A DNA stretch of 64,000 nt from Serinus canaria (GCF_022539315.1 NC_066338.1:2232001-2296000), one strand, 5' to 3'. Shown: positions 1 through 11,942, counted from the stretch's first letter. A program made the numbers and translations. The notes: a model not told the origin generated them from the letters alone.

Positions 1-1082
1 CTGCGGGAAGTCTAAAAACTACATCCCTTTTCTTGAATTTATTTTTATTTTTCATGATTAAAGCCCGAGTAAAAAGAGACAAAAGGAGCCATTGTGTGAG
101 GGAAATGGAAAGCAAACATAAACCCTGAAGACATACGGAAAATCCTAAAACTATTATTATAAACAATATGAGCAATTAACTGGGGCAGTCACTGTTCGCT
201 GGTTAGCAGTTAGGACTGCTTTCCGTACAAAGTTTGGCTGAAAAGGAAATTAAATATTCATGACTTGTAGGCAGTTTATTTTAAAGTAGAAAAATGTTTG
301 AAACGCCACAACAGGAGCTATTACCATTGTTAGCATTCCCCACTTGGCATGCTCCCTGAAAGACTAATTCTTTGGGAATGTCATGAATGTCATACTTCAT
401 CGCTCCACTCTGCACAGGTGTTTAACCATATTGGAGGGGAGGAAGGCCATGACAAACATCACATCCTTTCAGTGCAGACGTGTAAACCAATGGGGCCTTC
501 AGCTGTTTGATCAGCTTTATTTTTAACTCTCCTAGAAACGTGGAGTTCAGGAATTTGTCCTTCTAGTCATTTGCTTAAGGTATGGTCAGAAATTGGGAAA
601 GACTGACTTGTGCCAAAAGACCAAAAGACTGACTTGTGCTAAAATCATGTAATGATTACAGCAAATGTAAATTATGGTTTGTTGAGAGTAAATGAATTTA
701 CAGATGCTGAGGATGTGGCCTTTTGGAAATAAGGACAAACAGAAATTATCTTTTCCACCTCTGTTTCTGATCTATCCTTCCCTGGACTACAGTTCACAGG
801 GGAGGAAGCAGAAAACTGTGTGGCTGCTGTTCCTCCTCTAACCTGTGCTTTTCCTCAGCAGCTAGTACACTACAATTGTAAAATGCCATTACTTCACACC
901 AAATTTACTGAAAAATGATGCTTACCTAAGTGGTGAATAATTGAGAACGCCTCAGTGCTAAATGGCACGTAGGTAGGTGTCCTTGCCCAGGATTTCTGAG
1001 CCTTGCTGTCCCATTTGCTGAGACAAAAAACAAAGCCCCTGAGCTGTGGTTTATGTGCTTTTTGCTTTGTCTGGGGGCACAG
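1..1082 (+). other. CALCRL: Last intron of CALCRL (3' part)
   Basis: This is non-coding sequence ending in a pyrimidine-containing stretch and an AG acceptor at 1081-1082, directly before the open frame of the terminal exon. Reading frames here are short and interrupted. I see no repeat family that I recognise and no RNA gene. The intron assignment follows from the exon call downstream; the donor exon lies outside the window. Confidence 0.75.
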
Positions 1083-1304
1083 GTGCAGGCAGTGCTGAGG
1101 AGGCACTGGAACCAGTACAAGATCCAGTTTGAGCACAGCTTCAGCCACTCAGACGCCATGCGCACGGCCTCCTACACCGTGTCCACCATCAGCGACGTGC
1201 AGGGCTACGGCTACAGCCATGACTGTGCTGGCGAACACCTCAATGGCAAGGGCTACCATGACATGGACAGCGTGGCACTCAAGACTGAGAAGCTCTATGG
1301 CTGA
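1083..1304 (+). CDS. CALCRL: Calcitonin receptor-like receptor, terminal coding exon (cytoplasmic C-tail)
   Basis: CALCRL is a class B (secretin family) G-protein-coupled receptor. With RAMP1 it forms the CGRP receptor and with RAMP2 or RAMP3 it forms adrenomedullin receptors at the plasma membrane. The exon encodes about 73 residues of the intracellular tail and ends at a TGA (1302-1304). It opens with [16 protein letters not shown], the conserved stretch after TM7/helix 8 in this subfamily. It continues with [20 protein letters not shown] and a final LKTEKLYG, the pattern of the CALCRL tail rather than of CALCR or other class B receptors. The start is set by the splice acceptor AG at 1081-1082; the preceding in-frame ATG at 1053 lies in the intron. 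No stop or frameshift is present and codon use is GC-rich at third positions, so this looks like an intact gene. All upstream exons are outside the window. Identification is from family knowledge, not a search. Confidence 0.87.
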   Translation: MQAVLRRHWNQYKIQFEHSFSHSDAMRTASYTVSTISDVQGYGYSHDCAGEHLNGKGYHDMDSVALKTEKLYG

Positions 1305-1438
1305 GGGACTGCCCCCTGCCCCATGCCTTGTGCCAATCCACAGCTGATCCATTGACTTCATGGCCAGAAGATCTCAGCTACCTTGGAATATGTTCTTCTC
1401 CTGGATGATGCAAACTAAACCGACACGTTGCTCATGTA

Positions 1439-1466
1439 TATGTGTGTGTGTGTGTATACACACACG
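1439..1466. repeat. Short TG/CA microsatellite in the CALCRL 3' UTR
   Basis: A run of TG dinucleotides followed directly by a TACACACA stretch forms a small alternating purine-pyrimidine, partly self-complementary tract. It is about 28 bp long and unremarkable except as a possible polymorphic marker. Confidence 0.8.
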
Positions 1467-4400
1467 TGCATATATACTTGTTTGTGTTATCTATACAGTA
1501 TGGACATCTGTACATATATATCTATATATGTATGTGCCTTTACACAGGGATACAAACTTTGCCTCTTCAGTTTCTACTGTGTAGACAAAGTTGGCAAATT
1601 TTTGTACAAAGGGAATCAATGAAGGATTTCTTATTTTCTTGGAAGTTTGTATAAGACTGTGCTGTGTTGAAGCCACATCATTTGCCTATAGAATCTTAGA
1701 GTGTAAATACCATACTCTGTTGTCTTAATTCAACCTAAAACAGAGCAAAGCAAAATGGTTTAAATAGGTGCAATAATAACAAGAAGTTTTCCAGGTTCTT
1801 TTTTTGGTCCAGCTTTCTTTCCTTTGGCCGTCAAAAAAGCCTGACAGGTAGTCTGAGGTAACAGATTCAAAGATAGATACTGCTGTTTTGGTTAAACAGC
1901 AGATTGACGTTTTGCTTTGGTTTGGCCAGTTTGTTTTCTTCCCACTGTTTTACACCAAGCACAGACACTACTTCCAGTGTGAGCCTTCATGTACTTCTGT
2001 ACTGCTATGTACTATCTTGCACCAAGATTTGAGCAATTTTATTTAAGCCATTTCAGGATATTCAGAAGTGTCTCCTTCTCCTGAATCATATGGAAGTTTC
2101 TTGGATTTAACAAAGACAGGACTGATGAGGCCTCACCGCCAGAGAGCAAAGGAGTAACCTGAGTCACTGTGAGTCCCTCCAGACACTCTTAGTAACTGCA
2201 GCTGGTGGAACTTTATTATGTGCTTAAGGAATCTACTCAGCTGGAGAAGGTCATGTACAGAATTCCTTGTGGCATTGTTCTGATTTTACTTTGATGTATT
2301 TCCCTGGCCATATGCTTGATAACTTACTCCTTCACTCTTGGGGCAAAGTTTGGGTTAATTTTGCTGCTGTTTTTGCTGTCTGAGGTGAGCGTGCAAGACT
2401 GAGCACAGTGCACATGTCATACTACCTTTAAAGCCCAGTATAAGTTTTGTATGATAAAGGTTAAAAACTTTAGGGATTGAGAATTTCAATATTGTTTTAG
2501 ATTGGTTGATTCTGAATCTCTGTCTCAGTTAATTAGCTAAGAGCAGTACTTTATATGTTGTTTCTTTGGTTCTGCTGGTGCATAACGGCCTCACTGAAAA
2601 CTAGGAGGCTGTCAGGAAGGTCTTGAGAAAATGTGTCTTTATAGAAACTTGTATTTTTCTTAAATCCTTATGCTTTAAAGAAATAGTAGTTTTGTTAGGT
2701 GAAATGACAAAAATGCTCAAGAATGAGGGCATGAAATGAGGTGAGCTCACTGAAAATTAAAAATGTAAGAAAAAATTTTATGCATTTCATTTGCAGATAA
2801 GTCTACTTAAAGTGGGGAAAAACCAAAATTAGGCAGAAGAAAAATTAGGTGGTGGAACTGTTTTGCTAATGAACTTATTACTGATGAATGCAGTCCAGTG
2901 AAAAAATTGGAAGACAGTTCTTTCTGGGACCAGTTTGAAATAATTTTGCATACAAAATTATTGTATACAAGCCACCTTGACTTTGACATTTAAACATTTT
3001 TGTCAGTAGTTTCTCTCTGTGCTTCAATAGTGTCTAGGTAATTTTCAGTGTTTATTACTTTGTGACTTCTTAAGGTGTTTAAAGCTTTGTACTTACAAAG
3101 AAAACATTAGGAGGATGTGGCAAGGTCCTGCCACTTGCACCTTTCTTTAGTTTTTTTGACAGTTCTTATGTCTGGAGTTTGAATATAGGAAGTGTTTTAT
3201 TATTGATACAGTTTCACAATATAGAATTTCAACTAGGATGCACAAATGAAGATTTCTTCTCTTCTGCAGGGCTGTCTGGTCAGTTGATGGGGATGATTTG
3301 AAGAATCTGTTGGATTGTGTAGAGTAGTGTGCGACCTGGCAATCAGATGTCACAGTCTCTTAAAATTTAAGAGTGACAGTAACAATGTCTGCTACAACAT
3401 GACTAGAGGTTATTTACAACTCTGCTTGCTGATCTTTGTAGTGTTACTTAACATTTGTGCCATGTTCTGAAGATATCAGTGGTGCAGAGAATCCCTGCTC
3501 CAGTGTAGCAGCTTTACAATTGTGGGACCAGATCATCAGCTGGTATAAATCTGTCTTGAGTTTCCTTTACACAATCGGCAGGTACCACTGAGACTCAAAG
3601 CCCAGACAGGTGTCTGTCCATTTAAATGTGCTGTAAACCATTTATGGCACATTATTAGACAATTATTTCATGGTACCTGGTGGATTGTTGTTGTAATTAA
3701 CAAATAGATGTTGGTTTAGAGTGTGATACAGTATTAGACTTTAATTAAGCTTCTTTCTCAGAGAGGCAGTTCAAATTTACCAGACTACAGATTTTGTCAT
3801 TTAATATATATTTCTATTAGAGAAACATGTAATTATAATTTAGGAGGGAAAATTGTTTTTACAGAAATTACCCTAATTCTAGGTGGACAATCACAGCTTC
3901 CTTCTAGGCACACACCTCCCCATCTTCACTTTGGAAAAGAAACACAGCCAGCTGGATGTGCAAGAAAATCTTTCTGGCAGTGAAGGGTCACATGGTATAG
4001 CAGAGCTGTATTTCCCCTCTCTTGCTGAGATTAGATAATCTGTTTTCTAATTTGCATTGGAAAATACCAATTCCTTGTTTTCCTACCTCACCTTTTTTCA
4101 GTTTCTACATAGCTAAGAGAAGGGTCTGCTTTTTAAAATGTTTTTCTGTCACCATAAGTTAAAATCAAATTTTTATGCTGATTTCTCATGGCTCTCTTCC
4201 ACTTTACAGAATGTTGTAGTCCATACCTGTCTTCTCTGGGATGGAAGTAAAATCTCTTTTGGTGGGGCTGTGGGATTCCTTTGAACATGCAGATTATTAT
4301 TTTTTTATTACGTGTTATTATTTGCTGGGGGTTTTTTTGGTTTTTTTAGTGTGGATTTATTGTATCAATCTACAGGGGCTACAGCAATAGTTGTCTTATA

Positions 4401-4475
4401 TTTTTTATCTGTAACACCAGCATGTTATGATTCAATGAGAGAAAATGTCTATTTTTAATGCTACTGTCTTCAAGT

Positions 4476-4481
4476 AATAAA
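4476..4481 (+). promoter_or_regulatory. Candidate polyadenylation hexamer
   Basis: AATAAA in the CALCRL 3' UTR, preceded by TTCAAGT. It may serve as an internal alternative site. Transcript ends are needed to confirm use. Confidence 0.35.
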
Positions 4482-4791
4482 TGGCTGCATTGCAGGGTCC
4501 CTCAGCTGGTTTTTTTAATGTTGGCATTTATGTTATTCAGTTTTTCATGGTGGTGATTTATAAGTGCATTTGGCTGTAGAAATGCTGCAACATGTACTCT
4601 TTTTGATGTCAAGAAACATTTGGGCTGGCAACCAGGCAACAGTCATTTATTGTGCTATGCAAATAAGATTAATATGCTTACACTAAGAAGAAAATGGAAA
4701 AAATGTGAAGTTATTTTTTTGGTTGTTTCATTTTCACCTTGTTCATATGAATCATGCATTTTAATTGCTGAGAAAAGTATTGTTTCTGATC

Positions 4792-4797
4792 AATAAA
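4792..4797 (+). promoter_or_regulatory. Candidate polyadenylation hexamer, best 3' end for CALCRL
   Basis: AATAAA is followed about 25 bp later by CTCTCTTGTTCTGT, a plausible U/GU-rich downstream element. This is the best-supported candidate for the end of the transcript. Confidence 0.45.
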
Positions 4798-4815
4798 ATA
4801 TTGCTCCATTTATTC

Positions 4816-5393
4816 ATCTCTCTTGTTCTGTAATATAACAAAGCTGATATAACAACTGGCTTTCACAGATGTCTTAACTCTCTGCTAGTTAAATATTAAC
4901 CCAGGGAGAAAGTAATTACATAGAGTTATTAATAATTATTGTGGTTTAAAGTGTTTTTCAATACTTATATTTAATACTAGAGTGCTGAATTTCTGGAGGA
5001 AGTTTGTACAGATAATATAAGACGACTGGACATAAAATTATTTAACTGAAAGTTTCATGTTCCTATTTCTTGTCTTCTGAATCCACCTTTTAATAAAAAG
5101 TTATTAATAGTTGCTTACATTAAGCCAAAATGTCTGTTTCATCAGAAACTAACAGCAGAGACGAAATTGAGTGTATCTATCTTCTTCATCCCATCAGTTG
5201 AGGTGGAGGTAGATAAGCAAACCTGATCTCAAATAAAAAAACCCAAGGAATATTTAACCATACCAGGGGATCTTAAATACTGGGTGTTAATACTGCTGTC
5301 TGCCTTTGCCCCTATTTAAAGTGTGCCAATATCCATCCAAGAAATGCACAATCTCCTGCCTCACTTCATGACTTCTCAACAGCAACCTGTAAT
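4816..5393. other. Intergenic AT-rich stretch
   Basis: I see no gene, RNA or repeat in this stretch apart from the distal polyA hexamer. It leads directly into the segment that recurs beyond the assembly gap. Confidence 0.5.
5092..5097 (+). promoter_or_regulatory. Candidate distal polyadenylation hexamer
   Basis: AATAAA within TTTTAATAAAAAG. It could mark a longer CALCRL isoform or be chance in AT-rich sequence. Confidence 0.25.
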
Positions 5394-5636
5394 TGCAGGT
5401 AGGTTTTTTTGAGCTCCAGTTCCTGGGACCAAGTGTCAGGCAGTAGAAGTTGTTACAGACTCTGAGTTTTGTCTGTTCCTTCGGTTCTTTACCAATATTC
5501 CAACTTACTGATTCTCTGTATGTACAGAGTCCATTTAACAATTATTCGGTTCTGTTATACAAGTAACTGTGGAGAAGAAGTAAATCCAATCCCCCAAATC
5601 CAAAGCTTCTTATTACAACATTTTATTCTAACTCAC
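5394..5636. repeat. Duplicated flank, copy A
   Basis: This segment of about 240 bp reappears almost unchanged at 11684-11928. By eye I count two substitutions (a G/T within ATTCNGTTC and an A/C within CTTCTNTT). It ends in ACTCAC, the left target duplication of the LTR that follows. The same flank resumes at 6652, after the LTR, with ACACAGCAG and leads into the first Sat1 monomer. Copy B has the uninterrupted site, so copy A is the filled allele for this LTR. Confidence 0.9.
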
Positions 5637-6646
5637 GGTCATCGTTTGAGCCTGGCACAATGCCAGTGCCCCCACGAGAATACCTCTTTCCCTGGCATCC
5701 ACTGTGAGATGTGATCAGAGACAGAGCAAAGGAGGCTTCAACTTGAGGTCGAAAAGGAAAAAAACTTTATTAACCTAAAGCTACAAAGAAAAACACACAG
5801 AACACATAGAACACAAGATGAAAACCTTCCAAATTTCTTCCTCCTCCCCCCAAAATTTCACCCCCTGGGGCCGAGGGGTCTCTTGAACAGAGATCATCTT
5901 CTTCTTCTTCTTCGAAGCGGAGGGCACCACCACCACCCCCCTCACCCGTCGTCTCTGTTCACACACCTCCACATCACCGCACTCTCCTGGCTCTGAGCCA
6001 TCGCCTCCCCCTAGAATGCAGTCTCTGTGTCACAGGAACACAAGGGGTTCTGCTGTGGCTATACAAGAAAAGTCCAGCCAAAGGCCACTCCATCATCTCC
6101 TCCCACCTAGGATTCTTCTCAACATCCTCTCAATCTCATCAACTTCAGGAAGAATCAGCATTTGCAAGGTTTCCATCCTCCCCAGAAGGGTTAAAAGTCC
6201 CAGGCCTGATGGTTTGCTTCATGAACTCCCACGCCTGGCTGCCCTGCTGGGCACCCCTCCCTTCTCCTTCACGCCGTCCGCGCTATCACAGGCACCGGCT
6301 CTGGCCCTCTCCCTCTCTCCAGGGGGGGGTAATGGGGGATGGCTGCCCAAAGCCCTCGCAATGTTCTCCTCCACCCTTGGGCCCAGGCCTGGTCTACCTC
6401 CCTCCAGCCGCATGGCTCCCCTCCCCCCCTGCCCAGCTCAGAGCTGGGCAGGGAGGATCTGGTCAGTTCAAAACCGGAACCCAAAGAGAGAAATTCCCCT
6501 GGGAGTTCACAGCTTTTAACCCCCTGTGTTCTCAGAGGCGTATCCATGCCCTCAGTGAACAAACCAGTTGCCAATATTAAAATCTGAACACCGATTGGCT
6601 TGACCACACCATCACAAAAAACTTCATTTCCTCTCAAACCACGACA
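5637..6646 (-). mobile_element. Solo LTR, about 1.0 kb, minus strand
   Basis: The insert is bounded by a 5-6 bp direct duplication (ACTCAC at 5631-5636 and 6646-6651), and the matching empty site is present at about 11920-11930. On the minus strand it starts TGTCGTGGTTTGAG, and an AATAAA lies at about 5764-5770 (minus strand, TTTATT on plus). No internal retroviral sequence is present, so it is a solo LTR produced by LTR-LTR recombination. The 6-bp duplication fits a class II (ERVK/beta-like) integrase. The far end reads GATGACC rather than a canonical CA, so the last bases are uncertain. Confidence 0.8.
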
Positions 6647-6651
6647 CTCAC

Positions 6652-6972
6652 ACACAGCAGTAGGAATGGATAGCTACAGTAGCATTTTCCAATGCAGTAT
6701 AGGTGTCCTTGTCAAACCAGCCCAAGTTTTCGCTGGTGCCAGCTTGGGTCTGGGAGGCATCCTGCACAATGCAGAATTTTAGGAGCCAGCTGGCCACTCA
6801 GGGCCACAGGACCCTGAACACCAACACTGGCCCTTTTCCTTGAGAAACTCATCAGCCAAGTTCATGATGGCAGATTGCAGGAGTTACATGGCACTGTCAA
6901 ACCAGCTCAAGTTGGCAGTGCTGTCAGCTTGGGTCTGGGAGGCATCCTGCTCAATGCAGAAGGTGTGCAGGT
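6652..6972 (+). repeat. Sat1 (190-bp satellite), segment 1
   Basis: This is the first monomers of a tandem repeat with a period close to 190 bp. Landmarks are CACTGTCAAACCAGCCC, GGTGCCAGCTTGGGTCTGG, GGCATCCTGCACAATGC, GGCCACTC..GGGCCACAGG and AACAAAACTCACCAG. Monomers differ by roughly 10-20%. The array is interrupted at 6972 by a solo LTR. Confidence 0.9.
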
Positions 6973-7344
6973 GTAATGATGACCACAAGGGTCTTAGGAT
7001 GAGGGAAGAGATGGAACCTTGACTCTGTGTTTCAAAAGGCTTGATTTATTATTTTATGATATATTAAAACTCCACTAAAAGAATAGAAGAAAGAATTTCA
7101 TCAGAGGGCTAGCTAAGAATAGAAAAGGAATGAATAACAAAGGCTCGGACTAGCCGAGAAAGTCTGACAGGTGGACTGTGATTGGCCATTACTTAGAAAC
7201 AACTACATAAGACCAATCACAGATCCACCTCTTGCATTCCATAGCAGCAGATAATGATTGTTTACATTTTTTTCTTGAAACCTCTCAGGTTCTCAAGAGA
7301 AAAAATCCTAAAGCAAAGATTTTTCAGAAAACATGGCTGAGACA
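6973..7344 (-). mobile_element. Solo LTR (372 bp), minus strand, with perfect 6-bp TSD
   Basis: The element starts TG and ends CA and is flanked by TGCAGG at 6967-6972 and 7345-7350. Its reverse complement is the same family as the 3' LTR at 14638-15025: shared GAAAAATC, TCTGCTGCT, ATTGGTC, GGCCAATCACAG, TATTCATTCCTTTTCTATTC and GACCCTTGTGG in the same order. The AT-rich stretch with AATAAT/AATAAA supplies the polyadenylation region. It sits inside a Sat1 monomer. Confidence 0.9.
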
Positions 7345-8594
7345 TGCAGGCAGCCGGCAACTCCAGGCCACAGGCCCCTCAACACTAACGCTGAACCTTT
7401 TCCTGGGGAAACAAAACTCACCAGACCAGGGTGCTGACGGCAAATTGCAGGAGGCACTTGGTACTGTCAAACAAGCCCGAGTTCCAAGTGGTGCTGGCTT
7501 CGGTCTGGGAAGGTGCTGGTTTCTGCCTCTTCGGGAGGCATCCTACACAATGCGGAATTTCAGCAGGTAGCCAGCCACTCTGGGCCACAGGCCCCCGAAC
7601 ACCAGTGCTGGCCCTTTTCCCTGGGAAACAAAACTCACGAGCCTAAGTTCCTGATGGCAGACTGCAGGAGGCACTTGGCACTGTCAAAGTAGCCCGAGTT
7701 GTAAGTGGTGCCGGCTTCGGTCTTGGAGGCATCCTGTGCAATGCGGAATTTTGGGAGCCAGCCGGCCACGCCGGGGGACAGGCCTCTGAACATCAATTCC
7801 GGCCCCTTTCTTGAGGAAACAATCCTCACCAACCCAGGTTCCTGATGCAGATTGCAGGAGGCACTTGGCACTGTCAAAGCAGCCTGAGTTGCAAGTGATG
7901 CCGCATTTGGTCTGGAAGCAATCCTGCACAATGTAGAATTTCAGCAAGCAGTAGACACTTCAGGCCACAGGCCCCTGAACACCAACACCGGCCCTTTTCC
8001 CAAGGAATCAAAACTCACCAGCCTAAGTTCCTGATGGCAGACTGCAGGAGGCACTCGGCGCAGTCAAAGCAGCCCGAGTTGGCACTAGTGCCAACTTGGG
8101 TCTGAGAGGCATCCTGCGCAATGTGTAATTTCATCCAGCAGTGGGCCAGTCAGGGACACAGGCCCCTGAGCACAAACACCGGCCCTTTACCCTGGGAAAC
8201 AAAACTCATCAGGAAGATTCCTGATGGAGGATTGCAGGAAGCACTTGGCATTGTTAAAACATCCTGAGTATGTCGTGGTGCCAGCTTGGGTCTTGGAGAC
8301 ATCCTGCGCAATGAGGAATTTCAGCAGGCAGCAGGTCACTCCGGGCCACAGGCCCCCGAACACCACCACCGGCTCCTTTCCTTGAAGAAGAAAACTCACC
8401 ATTTCCAGGTTCCTGATGGCAGATTGCAGGAGCCACTTGGCACTGTCAAACCAGCCAGACTTGGTATTGCTGCCAGCTTGGGTCTGGGAGGCATCTTACA
8501 CAATGTGGAATTTCAGCGGGCAGCCAGCTATTTTGGGCCACAGTCCCCTGAACACAAACGCCGGCCCTTTACCCTGGGAAACAAAACTCACCAC
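7345..8594 (+). repeat. Sat1 (190-bp satellite), segment 2
   Basis: About 6.5 monomers. Successive CTGTCAAA landmarks lie near 7681, 7870, 8060, 8250 and 8443, giving a spacing of 189-192 bp. Short open frames on both strands shift phase between monomers because 190 is not a multiple of three, so no coding role is suggested. Confidence 0.92.
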
Positions 8595-9165
8595 TGTGGG
8601 AGGAGACCCCAAGGACTTTGGGGTGGGGATGCCATGGGAGGACACTCTTGTGTGAACATCAATCAGCTGCGGCTCCCTCCCCTAGTTCTGGAAAGTTCTG
8701 AGTTCTCTCCTTACCCATTGGTTCATATTTTAACACCTCCCTCTTCCCCCTCTTTCATCATTTGAGTACCCCTAGTCACTCCACTCTGGCTCCTCCCCTG
8801 GTCCCCCTCTCGATTGGATCTGTGTACCCCAGACCCTCCTGCTTGTCACATTGTTATAAACCCTGGCTCTACCCCTGTTCTGGGCTTTTTGCCACCTGCT
8901 CCCTATCAGCCTGGTTGTGTCCCTGCTTTGCTCCTCTCTACCCCCCCGGACCCTTCCTGGACCCTCTGCATCGCCCTGAATAAACCTGGTTGGATTCCCG
9001 GCAGCGTGTGCAGAGCCCTCCTTCCTTTCCTAGCCGGCAAAGGAAGAGCTTATCCGGGACTGAGTGCAAGGTGGGCTGCAGAGGCAGTTCCCCTGGAGCT
9101 GGTCGCCCCGCCCCTGCCCAGGATTTCTCCCCCGCATGGAAGAAGTTGTGGCTCGGTTTCCCGCA
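8595..9165 (+). mobile_element. Solo LTR (571 bp), plus strand, with perfect 6-bp TSD
   Basis: The insert starts TGTGGGAGG, ends CCGCA and is flanked by CACCAC at 8589-8594 and 9166-9171. Promoter-like features are a TATAAA at about 8855 and an AATAAA at about 8979. The sequence is C-rich in U3. The six-base duplication indicates a class II ERV. No internal region remains. Confidence 0.88.
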
Positions 9166-10549
9166 CACCACCCCAGGTCTTTTATGTCAGAGCTCAGGAG
9201 GAACTTGGCACTGTCAAACAGCCCAAGTTGGGCCTGTGTTGCCAGCTTGGGTCCGGGAGGAATTCTGTTCAATGCAGAATTTCAGCAGACAGTGGGCAGC
9301 TCTGGCCCATAGTCCCCTGAACACCAACGCCGGCCCTTTACCATGGGAAAAAAAACTCACCAGCCCAGAATTGAGATGGCTGATTGCGGGAGGTACTCAA
9401 CACTCTTAAACCAGCAAGGGTTGGTACTACTGCCCAGCTGGGTCTGGGAGGCACCCTGTGCCATGCAGAATTTCATCAGGCAGCCGGTCAGTCAGGGACA
9501 CAGGCCCCTGAAAACCATCGTCAGCCCTTATCCTGGGGAAATAATACTCATCAGCCAGGTTTCTGAAGGCAGATTGCAGGAGGAGCTTGGAACTGTCAGA
9601 CCAGCCTGAGTTGGTACTTGCATGCACTTTGCATGGAGAGGCATTCTGCGCAATGCAGAATTTCAGCAGGGAGACAGCCACTCTAGGCCACAGGCCCCTG
9701 CACACCACCGATGACCCTTTTCCCGAGGAAATAAAACTCGTCAGCCAAGTTCCTGATGGCAGATTGCAGGAGGCATTTGGCACTGTCAAAGCAGCCCGAG
9801 TTGGCAGGGGTGGTTTCTTGGGTCTGGGAGGCTTCCTGCACAATGTGGAATTTCAGCAGGCAGCTGGCCGCTCTGGGCCCAGAGCCCCCTGCACACCAAG
9901 GATGGCCTGTTTAACAGGGAATTAAAACTCATCAGCCCAGGTTCCTGATGGTGGATTCCATGAGGCATTTGGCAAGGTCAAAAATGCCCCAACTGGTACT
10001 GGTGCCACCTTGGGTCTGGAAGATATTCTGCGCAATGCAGCATTTCAGTCAGTAGGTGGCCACTCCGGACCACAGGCCCCAGAACACTACTGCTGGACCT
10101 TTTCCCTGGTAAACAAAACTCACCAGACCAAGTTCCTGATGACAGATTGCAGGAGGCACTTGGCACTGTAAAAGCAGCCCGAGTTGGCAGTGCTGCTGTT
10201 TGGGTCTTGGAGTCATTCTGCACAATGCGGGATTTCATCAGGCAGCCAGCCAGCCACTCATGGCCACAGGCCCCTAAAGACATACGCCAGCCCTTTTCCC
10301 GGGAATGCCAAACTTATCAGCCCAGATTCCTGATGGCAGATTGCAGGAGGCACTTGGCCCTGTCAAACCAGCCCAAGTGTGTAGGGGTGCTAGCTCGAAT
10401 CTGGGAGGCATCCTGTACAATGCAGAATTTCTACAGGTAGCCAGCCACTCCAGGCCACAGGTCCCTGAGTACAAACGCCGGCTTTTTTCCATGAGAAAAA
10501 AACTCATCAGCCAAGTTTCTGAGGGCAGATTGCAGGAGGCAGTTGGCAA
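9166..10549 (+). repeat. Sat1 (190-bp satellite), segment 3
   Basis: About seven further monomers with the same landmarks and period. Several carry small indels (for example, monomers near 9600 and 9960), showing imperfect homogenisation. The array is cut at 10549 by another LTR. Confidence 0.9.
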
Positions 10550-11172
10550 TGTGTTCCAGATTGCAAGGCAAGTTATATTCTATTACCATTTGTATGGCAG
10601 ATGTCTTGTGTCAAGTGGGCAATTCTCCTTCTCTCTCTCCCTGAGTGATCATAATCACTCCACCCTCCACAGGGGACATCTGCTGATAACAAGCTATTGA
10701 ATGTCACTGCATGACTGATAAGAACTGTAACATCCCATTGTGAGATGCTCCACCCAGAAGGAGGAGCCAAGCATTGCTACCCAGATATAACTTGGAGATT
10801 CTGAAGCACCAGCGCAGCTTCCCACTAGATTCCCCAGAGGAACAGCAGCTGCTTCTACTTCCATGGCTCTGCGGAAGAAGAATACACCCTTTTTTCTAAA
10901 GGACTCCCCTGCTCCAATAGAACCACATCTGACACTTCGGGAAGACAGCAGCCACTTTTCCAACTGCTACCAGTACCATGACCAAAAATGTTGAGTTCTG
11001 ACTCTGTCAGTGTTGTTAAAGAACTGTTATTTCCTGCTCCCATATTTTTTGCCTGAGAGCCCCTAATTTGAAATTCATAAAAAATCGGAGGGGTAGGGAG
11101 GGTTTGCATTCTCCATTTCAAGGAAGGCTCCTGCCTTCGTTGGCAAGCACCTATCTTTCCAAACCAAGACAC
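10550..11172 (+). mobile_element. Probable solo LTR (about 620 bp)
   Basis: Non-satellite sequence starts TGTGTTCCAGATTGC and ends AAGACA, after which Sat1 resumes with CACTGTCAAACC. The insertion therefore replaces no satellite sequence, as expected for a transposed element. A clear target duplication is not visible (GGCAA on the left; GACAC or CACTG on the right), so the exact ends and the ERV class are open. No AATAAA is obvious on the plus strand. Confidence 0.6.
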
Positions 11173-11183
11173 ACTGTCAAACC

Positions 11184-11683
11184 NNNNNNNNNNNNNNNNN
11201 NNNNNNNNNNNNNNNNNNNNNNNNNNNNNNNNNNNNNNNNNNNNNNNNNNNNNNNNNNNNNNNNNNNNNNNNNNNNNNNNNNNNNNNNNNNNNNNNNNNN
11301 NNNNNNNNNNNNNNNNNNNNNNNNNNNNNNNNNNNNNNNNNNNNNNNNNNNNNNNNNNNNNNNNNNNNNNNNNNNNNNNNNNNNNNNNNNNNNNNNNNNN
11401 NNNNNNNNNNNNNNNNNNNNNNNNNNNNNNNNNNNNNNNNNNNNNNNNNNNNNNNNNNNNNNNNNNNNNNNNNNNNNNNNNNNNNNNNNNNNNNNNNNNN
11501 NNNNNNNNNNNNNNNNNNNNNNNNNNNNNNNNNNNNNNNNNNNNNNNNNNNNNNNNNNNNNNNNNNNNNNNNNNNNNNNNNNNNNNNNNNNNNNNNNNNN
11601 NNNNNNNNNNNNNNNNNNNNNNNNNNNNNNNNNNNNNNNNNNNNNNNNNNNNNNNNNNNNNNNNNNNNNNNNNNNNNNNNNNN
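11184..11683. other. Assembly gap of exactly 500 N
   Basis: The run of 500 unknown bases is a conventional placeholder for a gap of unknown size. Left of it is Sat1; right of it the sequence restarts inside a copy of the 5394-5636 flank. Any open frame crossing it is an artefact. Confidence 0.98.
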
Positions 11684-11942
11684 GCAGGTAGGTTTTTTTG
11701 AGCTCCAGTTCCTGGGACCAAGTGTCAGGCAGTAGAAGTTGTTACAGACTCTGAGTTTTGTCTGTTCCTTCGGTTCTTTACCAATATTCCAACTTACTGA
11801 TTCTCTGTATGTACAGAGTCCATTTAACAATTATTCTGTTCTGTTATACAAGTAACTGTGGAGAAGAAGTAAATCCAATCCCCCAAATCCAAAGCTTCTT
11901 CTTACAACATTTTATTCTAACTCACACACAGCAGTAAAAAAG
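11684..11942. repeat. Duplicated flank, copy B
   Basis: Near-identical to 5394-5636 but with an uninterrupted ACTCACACACAGCAG where copy A has its LTR. It continues to AAAAAG at 11937-11942, the left target duplication of the ERV that follows. In copy A the corresponding site (about 6661-6668) has no ERV. Confidence 0.9.

Larger units (their letters stand above)
1305..4815 (+). other. CALCRL: Probable 3' UTR of CALCRL
   Basis: AT-rich non-coding sequence with no open frame of note follows the CALCRL stop codon for about 3.5 kb. It contains a short alternating TG/CA tract and AATAAA hexamers at 4476-4481 and 4792-4797, the latter followed by a T-rich stretch with TTGTTCTGT. Long 3' UTRs are normal for this gene in vertebrates. 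The true end cannot be fixed without transcript data, and a third hexamer at 5092 could extend it. Confidence 0.6.

Noticed and set aside
7232..10440. Several 60-168 codon ORFs as a family of small genes
   Set aside because: They are shadows of the 190-bp satellite. They recur with variation in every monomer, change phase between monomers and cross LTR insertions.
10855..11830. ORFs of 207-288 codons across 11184-11683
   Set aside because: They only stay open because unknown bases are translated as X.
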